60,000 nucleotides of DNA, from assembly GCA_029834535.1 (NCBI GenBank), contig JAQMWT010000061.1, positions 1 through 60,000 on the forward strand, in the 5' to 3' direction. Every line of letters starts with the position of its first letter. Positions within the stretch are counted from its first letter, which is position 1. Below are positions 10,036-18,509 of this stretch, piece after piece. This DNA is from Chrysophaeum taylorii. Taxonomy: Eukaryota > Sar > Pelagophyceae > Pelagomonadales > Pelagomonadaceae. Under the pieces are notes generated by a model. The model made no database searches. It was given only the letters and a program-made list of their open reading frames with translations, and was not told the origin of the DNA. The position numbers and the translations under genes were made by a program.

Positions 10036-10539
10036 GTTCCCTTGACTTTAGCACTTTTTGATTTAAGAAACGCTGTGTTATTCGCCGACTTGCGGTTGCG
10101 ATGGAGGACGGTGCCTCCTGAATCCTGAGCCTTGCGAGGGCATCCGCCCTCCCGGCGTAGGTTGGCACCTATTCGCCTCCCGGGCGGGCCGGTTGGCAGC
10201 CGGAACGTTCGCAGTGGGACGGGGTATGGCCGGGGGGCGAAGACGGAAGGTTATCGACGAGTTGGTTGTCAGCACATCGCGGTCTCCTCGTCGCATGGCG
10301 ACAAGCTTGATGGTCACTCTCCGCCGACCGACCTTTCGGCGCTCCTCGTCTACAGGCCCGTGATTCCGGACTGCCTCCTGTCGGTCCGGCCTGGCTCCCA
10401 TGCTCGGGAGAGGTCTGAAGTTAGTTAGTTAGTGTTATTCACACCGGCTGTCCTCGTTCTAGGAGACAGATTCGAGGGCAGACTATCACTGCTCTCTCGC
10501 TCTGCGGAAGGGTAGCGCAGTATAAACTACTGTTCTCTC
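10036..10539 (+). mobile_element. LTR family A fragment (element c5), split by a SINE
   Basis: AAACGCTGTG before and TTCACACCGGCTGTCCTCG after the SINE together match the LTR-A piece at 38043-38150 (AACGCTGTGTTTTTCACACCG). The downstream part (GAGGGCAGACTATCACTGCT, GAAGGGTAGCGCAGT, CTGTTCTCT) matches LTR A at 27727-27834. It is followed by a degenerate primer site, CGGTATTGGGCACCAG, equivalent to GGTTATGGGCCCAG elsewhere in the window. Confidence 0.7.
10084..10431 (+). mobile_element. SINE-like element, copy A, with 9-bp TSD
   Basis: A 348-bp unit flanked by the 9-bp duplication GTGTTATTC (10075-10083 and 10432-10440). It ends in GGTCTGAAG(TTAG)n. The same unit recurs at 35542-35905, 36647-37008 and 51524-51894 on the minus strand and at about 55146-55514 on the plus strand. 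Its last ~50 nt (GGCCTGGCTCCCATGCTCGG, GAGAGGTCTGAAG and GTTA repeats) are nearly the same as the end of the LINE at 19603-20000, so the LINE machinery probably moves it. It carries an open frame of about 98 codons (ending RPGSHARERSEVS) in several copies. I find no clear tRNA-type A/B boxes, so it may instead be a LINE deletion derivative. Confidence 0.85.
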
Positions 10540-10627
10540 GGTATTGGGCACCAGTCCCGGTATCAGCAGAGCCCCAGGATTTCCAGAAGAGTCCCGCCGC
10601 TCCCTGACGTTCCTGAACCCAAGCAAA

Positions 10628-10891
10628 ATGCCAACCAATCAAGAACTCCAAAAGGAGATAAGAGAACAAGAAGCTCGCTTAGAAGCCAAGTACCAAAGAG
10701 ACATGCACCAACAAGCTCGAGCGTACGATGCTCGGCATCAAAGGGAGATGGCAGCACAAAAACAAGACAACGACGCTCGCTTCCAAGCACTCGAAGCACG
10801 ATTTAATGCCATGCAGGCACCACCACCTGCCGTCGCTGCTGCGGCTCCACCCCCCCCCTCCAGCTCAACAAGACCCCAAGACCAAGGCTAA
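10628..10891 (+). CDS. Short Gag-like ORF of element c5
   Basis: Begins ATG at 10628, about 75 nt after the primer site, and encodes 87 residues: a charged helix (MPTNQELQKEIREQEARLEA, then AYDARHQREMAAQKQ) followed by a Pro/Ala-rich stretch and a stop. It has the same position and style as the c4 first ORF (start at 28057). The shared leader phrase CAGGATTTCCAG supports a common family. 10892-11200 continues as a decayed Gag remnant in other frames (for example NHLADALLSHCIKKYEKDPD). Confidence 0.5.
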   Translation: MPTNQELQKEIREQEARLEAKYQRDMHQQARAYDARHQREMAAQKQDNDARFQALEARFNAMQAPPPAVAAAAPPPPSSSTRPQDQG

Positions 10892-11200
10892 CACCTTTAG
10901 TGGCCCACCAAGCGCCGTCCTCAAGTCAATGGACTCCGCGCAAGTCACGCCCCAAATGCTTTCGTTTGGTGTCATGCAATTGTTCGTTCGAACATCTAAT
11001 GCCTGAAACAGGCATAGCACAATACTTTCTGCAGGGCTTCTACACGTGGGAATCCGTCTTGCGCGGATTTAACCATCTCGCTGACGCTCTTCTCAGCCAC
11101 TGCATCAAGAAATACGAGAAGGATCCCGACAACCACTCTACCGCGGAACATGCAAGATTTCCAAGGCCGTTACGTCTACTACAAGTGTGGCAGTAACGCC

Positions 11201-11489
11201 CATTTCCCCCACTTGCCTGCCTGCCACCTGACTTACCCTGATTGTTGCTCTGGTATTGACCTTGCATTTATGGGGGGGTGTCATCTCGACACCTTCACCT
11301 GCGCTTCCAATGGACCCAATGTACCGGGCATTTGTATTGCTTTCTTGCTGTCTTCTTGCTATTACCCTCATTTGATTGTCCGATTTCGTGATGGCGTGAG
11401 GTATTACGCTGAGATCGGGCGTGTGGTGGTTTCACCCGCGGTTCGGGTTGGGAGAAAGGGTTGTTGAGGCCCCTGGTCCGGCCAGGAGG
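11201..11489. other. Nothing recognised
   Basis: Junction stretch between the c5 remnant and the g2 leader. No repeat partner, ORF or motif found. Confidence 0.4.
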
Positions 11490-11977
11490 GGCGGGTATCT
11501 GAGAAAACCACTACAGTGGTCTCAGAAACGGGAATCGATAGTCCAACTCCCGGACTATCGATCTCCTGTTTTCCGGCGGCGAGTCGGTTCGTAACGGTCG
11601 AGTGAGTGCGAAGCCGACGCATTTGTGGGTGAACATCCAGAGGATCACGGGTACCGCCGCGGGGTTCATTTTACGTGATTCGGATCGAACGGGGAGCGGA
11701 GTCACTACGACTCATTTTGCATACTTTTGCATATCGGAAGGCATTGTTATAAGTCCTAACCTAGCTCGCGCGAGGCAGACCACCTCCCTGACGGCGAGCG
11801 ACAGCACCGGGAAGGCCGTCCATAGTCTTCACGCGCAAGGCAAATACTGCCGTAAGACCAGCGCACCGGTACAGCGCGCAGTCAGTCGGCTGCCGGCAAT
11901 TGTCGTCTGACGAAAAGAATACAACAAGTGAGTTGTGAGCGTCCGGATTAAGCCTATTATCCGGGCAAAGCGCGGTC
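11490..11977 (+). mobile_element. Probable 5' LTR/leader of gypsy element g2, with hairpins
   Basis: Precedes the g2 Gag frame. Two perfect or near-perfect inverted repeats stand side by side: ACCACT-ACAGTGGT inside CTGAGA...CTCAG (11500-11526) and CGATAGTCC-AACTCCC-GGACTATCG (11534-11558). A TATA-like TTATAAG occurs at about 11748. No matching 3' LTR exists in the window because g2 is truncated, so LTR limits cannot be confirmed. Confidence 0.45.
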
Positions 11978-13888
11978 ATGGCAGAGAGGCCAATGACAGA
12001 ACGACCGCCGTGGTTTCGGGACGCACAGGAGCGTCTGCAACGATTCAGTGCATGGACTCCAGTTGCGTCTATTGGGAGAACACCATTCAGTACGCCCTTT
12101 CAACGGCCGGAAGCCGAGGAAAGCAGCATCGGAAGAGAGGCAAGATCATCTGATAGCCTCGACAGCCCCCCAAGCGTGGTCATCCTTCCGGATCCACGCG
12201 GCGGCGAAGGGGGAGCTACGGTTGCGCCAGACGCAACTTCAAGACCGGGTGAGCCGACGTTCCCGTACGCACGACCCTACGAACGTGCGATGAATGCTAC
12301 GGAGTCATCTCGAGCGGAACCCGGACCGTTTACGGCGATGCGTGAACCAGAGGAGAGTGCACCTCCTAGGCCACCATCTGCGAATACGAGAGCGACAGAT
12401 TTTCGCGTGGATGTCGACCCCGAGGTTCTGCAGACCATCGCCGAACGATTCGAGATGTACCAGTCGCAGATCGAGCAAGTCATACGTGAACTTGAGAACA
12501 CCCGCCGCGACGCTCAACAACAACGCTCCGAAGTGGAGCGGCAGCGGATCGACAACGATCGACTTCGACGAATGGTGGAGGAATCCATGCGAGCGCATGC
12601 TCGAGAGGCACGGCCAACCTCTCCGAATGCTACGCGTGTTACGCACGACGATGATGACGCTGTATCGGCACTGACCGACGATCAGCCACCGCGAAGTCGA
12701 CCGGAGCCTATCCCGCACCATCATACTGACCCCGGTTCGGCGCGTCCTCGTGACGAAGAATAGATACTTCATGTCAATAAGGGAGCTGCTGGTATGACAC
12801 GTATCACGTTTTCGAATCTCACGGGGCAAATTACCAAGGACCGTGATGAGGTGGACGCGTGGTGGATGCAATTGCGGCGTATGATGGAAGGCAAGATTGA
12901 TAAACCCTCAATAGCGATGAATGTGATTGGAGGCGAGTGTCAACTCGCCCCTATGGAAGCTTATCGCAAGTGGGAAGCTGAACGGCCGCAGATGTGGAAA
13001 CAACACAAGGATGGGACCATCACACTGAACGAGTTGCGCCAGCATGATGAGGACAGTCTAGATGCTATGCAAGAGGCGACGAAGCTTCCTTGTCCACCAC
13101 GGGCAACGGTTGAGTAGCATGAACGCGAATGGTTCAATTTACGGCAGGGGAATTTGTCATCGAATAAGTATATTGCGCGATGGGTGCAGAAATTCGGCCA
13201 GTGGAGAGCAATGTCAGGTCGCGATACTGATCCGGCTGCGTTCCGTTCGCACTTCATTGCTGGTCTCAATTCTGAGCGCTTGCGGACGAGCGTCGAACTT
13301 GCTCAGGCCTCACCGCATATGAAAGCATCTACTCTCACCCTCAACGATGTCATCCAATTGACCATCCAGATTTCCAAGATTCTGGAAGCCAACCCTACTG
13401 CCAACATCGAGGAGGCGATTAAGAAGGAGAAGGGAAAGGAGCGCGCACCACGGATGAGGAGAGAGCAGCAGCAGCAGAGGCAGCAGTTGCAGCCAGTCCA
13501 ACGGGTTGGTTATGTTACTGACTCGGGAGTTGGAACCTGGCTACCTCAGGGGATAGATAACCATTCGCGTCAAGCAATTACGACGTGCCTCAGTTGCGGC
13601 CGGCATGGTAGTTTTAACCACGACAACGGTGTGTGTCCTGTGCCGGACAATCCCTCGAGGAAGAGGCGTGCTGCTCGGACGTTGACGAAGGCGGGTTTTC
13701 CAGCAACGCCAGAGGGACAGGAGCAATACCGACGGACGCTTTTAGCTGCAGCAGGACAGGCTTCAGTGACTCAGCTAGCGCCGCGCGTTGTGCAACAGCC
13801 GCAGGTGGTCTACACAGCAGCACAGGTGCCAAGTGCAGGTCAACAGCGTTTGGTTGCAGGCACTCAACAACAGGTGGTCCGAAGTTAG
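11978..13888 (+). pseudogene. Gag of g2, one frame with in-frame TAG codons
   Basis: Three open stretches (11978-12763, 12794-13117, 13154-13888) lie in the same frame, separated by single TAG stops near 12761 and 13115; another TAG ends it at 13886 before the protease frame continues. The first part is Pro/Arg-rich with a coiled coil (IAERFEMYQSQIEQVIRELE). The second and third look like a capsid domain (DEVDAWWMQLRRMM, WVQKFGQW, FIAGLNSERLRTSVELAQ). A zinc-knuckle-like CLSCGRHGSFNHDNGVC follows, then a Gln-rich tail. Simple decay is the likely reason for the stops; read-through of a repeated TAG is possible but weaker. Confidence 0.7.
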
Positions 13889-13894
13889 CCCGCA

Positions 13895-14758
13895 GTGCAG
13901 CGGACCGCTCAGACCTCGGTGCGCCTGGAGGATCTGAGTACGGCTCTCAACACGATGAACGTAATTCGTCAGGCACAGCAGACGGCCCCGCCGGGTAGGG
14001 GGCAACAGTCTCAGAGAGCGAACCCTAGCCAGCACAATGATGGTGTCGCCGCTCAGTGGCTTGAAGTGCTTGGCGAAGATCAGAATGACACTAAGCGAGC
14101 GGACTACTGCACTGTGCAGTATTCTGAGCTCATGGAGGGCAACGTGTATGACGATGACGAGGTTGGGGGCGATGATGATAGCATCTCTGCAGGAGGCTAT
14201 TCCCCTGGTGACCCCATGGAACCTCCTTCCTTGTTGGTCATCACTGAAGATGCATGGGTGGAGGAGCAGGAACAAAGTACCGAAGTGACTGGAGTTGCAT
14301 CTAGAGTTCTTTCGGAAGACGAAGATAATCGTGACGAATTGGGGTATACGATTGTTCGTGTGGGACAAGATACCTTGGTTGCCATGGATATAGTGCCACC
14401 GAGGGACGACTGTGCCGAGCGTTATGTTGCTCACCCTTCCATCTCTTCGGATTTCGATAATTTCTGCCCTCAGACTGCGTTGAATATCACTCAGGATCCC
14501 GACCATCGTGAAAATAAAGCCGTAAGGTACGATGGCACGAGATCCGCCTCTTTGACGTATGTGCCTGTGGCTGTCTCCTCGCTAGATGGTTCGAAATATT
14601 CCATCATCGCTGCCGGTTTGGATGGCATGGCTGATTCCCCCTACATCGATCACCGCTTGTATCGCAAGCTTGATCGTGACGGCCAAATCATCTATCGTCA
14701 GCCACCCCCTACTATTCGTAATCTAAATGGAACAGGAGGTTCGGGAGCTGCTATCTAA
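13895..14758 (+). CDS. Protease region of g2
   Basis: Continues the Gag frame after the TAG at 13886. The C-terminal part has SIIAAGLDGMADSPYIDHRL, matching g1's VDGMADVSYI at the expected retropepsin active-site strand, then YRQPPPTIRNLNGTGG. The upstream half is acidic linker. The last 32 nt overlap the start of the DNMT frame (ATG at 14727), which lies in another frame, so DNMT expression would need a frameshift or internal start. Confidence 0.6.
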   Translation: MQRTAQTSVRLEDLSTALNTMNVIRQAQQTAPPGRGQQSQRANPSQHNDGVAAQWLEVLGEDQNDTKRADYCTVQYSELMEGNVYDDDEVGGDDDSISAGGYSPGDPMEPPSLLVITEDAWVEEQEQSTEVTGVASRVLSEDEDNRDELGYTIVRVGQDTLVAMDIVPPRDDCAERYVAHPSISSDFDNFCPQTALNITQDPDHRENKAVRYDGTRSASLTYVPVAVSSLDGSKYSIIAAGLDGMADSPYIDHRLYRKLDRDGQIIYRQPPPTIRNLNGTGGSGAAI

Positions 14759-15740
14759 GCACGGCTCCTTGGTTTGGATACCCATCACCTACACCTTTGT
14801 CGTCGTCTACTTTGCTGGCGCTGGAGGATCAACGTTGGGTATCCGGCGATGCAATGAGCTATATGGCAGTTCATTTCGCATTGTCCTAGCTTTGGATGCT
14901 TGTCCTCAAGCCCGAGCCACCTTTGAGCTCAATTTTCCGAAGATTCCCTATGTTTTGCATGAGTTGGGGGAATCTCATCGTCGTACATACGACATGGTGT
15001 TGTCGTACGTGCACTCAGATTTTTGGAAGCACTCTTATTTTCACGCCAATCCGCCGTGTATCTATGGATCGACTGCCAATTTGCACTACAGGGACGCACG
15101 CAAGGGCGCTACTATTACTTATTGGGTCCTGCGTCACTTCCGCAACGCACCTTATGTGATTGGACGATGGACGCTCGAGCAGGAACCATCAGTGATCCCT
15201 TTTGTGCATCACCAATTTTTATGTGCCGCGTATTGTTGATTTCTATAGTATCACGCCAGAGCTGCTGTACTCGCGCACGCGCCTACTTGCGTGCAATGTT
15301 CGCTTGAACCTGCCGTTATTATCGCGTGTACCACCGAATTTAAGGGACCGTTTTGGGCCAGCGTTGGGATTTACAGGTGGTCACCCGCTCATTATAGTGA
15401 ACAGTTTGTCATCTACGCGCCCGGTTATCGGCCCTGCCTTCACGGTGACGCGCAATAAGCTCGACATAGGACCTCATTTCTCGAACACCCGTCCACTCAC
15501 GTTGCAGATGCACCAGGAAATTATGACCGTCCCTGCTATGTGGCAATGGGGTGCGACAGTTTCCGAGACAGTAGCTATGAAGATGCTTGGCAGTATGGTG
15601 CCACCCGCGACTATGACGCGGATTGCGCTAGCAGTGCACAATTCGTTTGACCCTTCACTTCGAAATTTGGGTAAGTTGCGGAATATTGCGACGACTATGC
15701 TAGCCCAACCTGATCACCATATTCTACGGTTTTCACCTTT
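14727..15740 (+). pseudogene. C5-cytosine DNA methyltransferase domain of g2
   Basis: The best-preserved gypsy DNMT here. Frame 14727-15239: motif I VVVYFAGAGGSTLG (residues 25-38), motif II IVLALDAC with Asp57, motif IV HANPPCIYG with the catalytic Cys at residue 111 (codon at 15057), motif VI WTLEQEPS with Glu151. A frame change near 15220 leads to 15202 onwards: ELLYSRTRLLACNVRL (motif VIII), RPLTLQMHQEIMTVP (motif IX) and LGSMVPPATMTRIALAV (motif X). The order is that of bacterial and eukaryotic C5 enzymes; the recognition region between VIII and IX is about 70 residues, which is short. No extra reader domains are seen. One frameshift separates motif VI from VIII. Confidence 0.88.
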
Positions 15741-16199
15741 TGCTGTCGAGTCGCGCATTCCAACGCTCGACCCTGCCACTCGAAGTGTATCATGGGTTGC
15801 GCCCGATGAACTATATTCTCCTGCGAGTCCTGCACCATCAGCTGCTGCCCCCACCACCCCGGCACCACCTTCGGTTACATCGCCTGGGACGGCTTCATCT
15901 TTTGCAGGGGGCACCGTCGCCACTGCGGTTATGCAGAGCAACCAAGTTGATAATCAGCCCTCCGCAACTGCTGAAGAAGAAGGCACCGCGAAAGAGCGAC
16001 CAGCGTATTTTATTACGTACGACGTTCCGTGGGCGGACGCGCCTCACGACGAACATGGTCAACCTTCACTGGTGATGCCTCCTCATTTAGCGGATCAGGA
16101 GAGCATGCAGGTCATCCCTCCGACCGTCGCGCAGGTCGAAGAGGTGATGACTGAATTGGGTTTACAGAGCATCCTGCTTTATATGATGACGAGACGCTG
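15741..16199 (+). pseudogene. Linker between DNMT and RT of g2
   Basis: Same frame as the DNMT C-terminal part, ending TGA at 16198-16200. Pro/Ala-rich (PASPAPSAAAPTTPAPPSV), then YFITYDVPWADAPHDEHGQP, which matches the g1 linker. No domain recognised. Confidence 0.6.
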
Positions 16200-17070
16200 A
16201 TGATGAAGCATTTAATCTCGTATTCGTGGGCATTTTTCGATGATGTGATGAGACCTGTTGATTCACGTGAAGTGACGCTCCGGTTCAAAGAAGAGAACCC
16301 GATTCCCGTCAAACTCTCGCCATATCGGTTGTCGAAAGAAAAGATTGAATGTTTGCGGATGCAGATTGAAGCATGGACCCGAGACGGAGTTATTCGTCCT
16401 GCGAATTCTCCATGGGGTTTCCCTATTTTGATGTTGCCTAAGAAAGGTGCTGAGCCTGGCACTTCCAATGCTTACATAGCAGCTGTCGACCTACGGCGCC
16501 TCAATGCATTGCTAAAGGATGATAGCTGGCCGAGCGTGAGCATGGCTGACGCGTTGGTGTTTCTCATTGACAAGTTTTGTCGTTCCAGTTTGGATATTCG
16601 TTGGGGCTATCACAATTTACGATTGTCGCTAGATGCACAAGATGTGGTCACCTTCACTAGTCCGCTGGGAGCGTACAGCTACATGCGTCTACCTTTGGGA
16701 GTCAAACCAGCCGGAAGTTTGTTTTGCAAGCAGTTGAACACTGACTTGTCGCAATGGCTATATCGTGATCTTGTGGCATAAATCGACGATATTCTCGCCG
16801 GTCACGCAGATACAAAGAATCACTTGCAGTGCCTTGTGCAAGTTATTCCCCATATCGCCTTGAAGGGGTACAGCGCCAAGATCAAGAAGATTCATTTTAT
16901 GCAAGAAGTCATTGAGTTTTTGGGTCATTTATCTACCCCGAACGGACTTCTTCCATCACCAAGGTCTTTAGAAGCCATCAGACACATGCCAATTCCTGGC
17001 ACTTTGTCGGATGCTGACCCTAAGAAGCAAGTGAGATCTTTCCTTGGAATAGGGAGCTTTTGCCGGGAGA
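16200..17070 (+). pseudogene. Reverse transcriptase of g2, truncated
   Basis: Gypsy RT with MRPVDSREVTLRFKEENPIP, RPANSPWGFPILMLPKK, AAVDLRRLN, SLDIRWGYHNLRLS and MRLPLGVKPAG. The catalytic box reads LVA-stop-IDDILAG: a TAA at 16779-16781 replaces the aromatic residue that g1 has as Phe. Coding continues in frame to VRSFLGIGSFC near 17060, where sequence switches abruptly to copia element c1 in the opposite orientation. RNase H and integrase are missing. Confidence 0.9.
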
Positions 17071-18450
17071 AGGGAATGTCGGGTGAAGGTGCGGGAGGTG
17101 GATGTTGTTCATAATCAGGAGGAGATTTAGAAATAAGACGAGGAAAAGTCAGTTTATAGGAAACACGGACTTGACCGTTTTCAGGATGAAGGACAACATC
17201 GGCTAAATGATTAACATGGGGTGTTATTAAAGGGCTTATAACGCTAGCACCGCATAAGTAGATGTAGGGACGACATCGGGGTTCATATTTACGAAATTCG
17301 TTAGGTTCCAAATGCAAGTAACGAACAGAACCAAAAGGTTTGAGGTAGTCTTGTTGGGGAACATTACATTGGTCTAACAAAACTTGTTGGGGGCTTAGGA
17401 CTTTATTGTAAATACGTTCGAGGGAAACGTTAGGGTGGTGATTATACGATTGGATAGCATGTATAACAGCCCACGGGTAGTGTGGTGCCGGATCTGTTAG
17501 GGGGTGGAATTTATAGGATACATTAAGCATATGCCTGAGTCGTGTAGACGCGGCAGTGGCTATGTGACCAACAGTGGCTTCGACTTCATGATTAAAGACA
17601 TGTAAGTAAGGGGGGGACGCGGACATATTAATACCATGTTCCACACGGAAGGGGGTTGTAACATGCTGAGATAAATAGGGTTTAAAGGAACCACAATAAA
17701 TTTGTTTTAGTTGTACATGAACATAAGTAGAGCAAAAATTACGAACAAACTCAAGGGCGTTGCAAAATTCGCTGGAGTTAGTGCTACGACAAAAGTACAC
17801 TAACGGAAATTTAGAAATGCGACACTTGAAAAAAATGATATGTCGAAAGGATCCCGATTCCGAGAGCACAGATACGTAACCACCGTCACATGCCCAGGCT
17901 TCACCAGGTTGAAAAACTTTTTCGAATGATGGTTGCTTGATAAGGCGGTGTGGATGAGAAAAGCGCTTTTTATGAATCATACAATCCACACACAACTTAC
18001 GGTAGGGTACGTCAGATGGGTGGTGTCCAGGACTGGCAATGACCTGAACAGCCTTAATGGCTTGAGAATCACTGGAATGGTGAATGTTGCGAAAATAGGT
18101 AGCTCGTTGTTGCGCATCTCGAAATGCGAGGGTGCCCCTGGCATGGACATTCTTATCGAAGGGCGCATGCTTCTCATGGAGCTGTCTTGGCGTTACAAGG
18201 GGTATTTGTTTTTCTTTAGTAGGAGATGATATATCTGCGGATGAGATGTTAGAGAGGAAAGCATGGGCTGCTGAATCAATATGAAAAGAAGGAAGTTCGT
18301 GGTTAGAAGGGATAGTATCACAACATAAGAGTTTTTTATTGGAGATGTAGAACATAGTAATGGAACTCTGGTGTAATGTTAAGGATGTATCTGTTGGGAA
18401 TATATTTGTGAAGAAGGTTGACCTATAGTTTTTGGTTAGAGGAGCGTGAT
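17071..18450 (-). pseudogene. Integrase of copia element c1
   Basis: Open over the whole domain. Zinc-binding N-terminus (RNIHHSSDS ... KLCVDC), catalytic core with WACDGGYVSVLSESGSFRHI (first Asp), and a diverged centre and Glu region (VFNHEVEATVGHIATAA). The copia C-terminal block follows (FGSVRYLHLEPNEFRKYEPR, then YIYLCG, equivalent to the FG...P...R..IFLGY block), then VVLHPENGQVRVSYKLTF. It runs directly out of the DNMT domain. The frame crosses the junction with g2 at about 17070 and continues as meaningless antisense. RT and RNase H are missing. Confidence 0.85.
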
Positions 18451-18509
18451 CAGGGTCAAACGATGGTGATAGTGTTAATATACGCAAGTCATAGACAAGC
18501 TGACACAAA

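Noticed and set aside
10084..10431. Hammerhead ribozyme/retrozyme in the SINE
   Set aside because: The conserved CTGATGA and GAAA core elements were not found in the required arrangement.
12755..13890. Reassigned TAG codon in the host
   Set aside because: Many other frames in the window end normally in TAG and sense-coding elements show no TAG in conserved positions; decay or local read-through is simpler.
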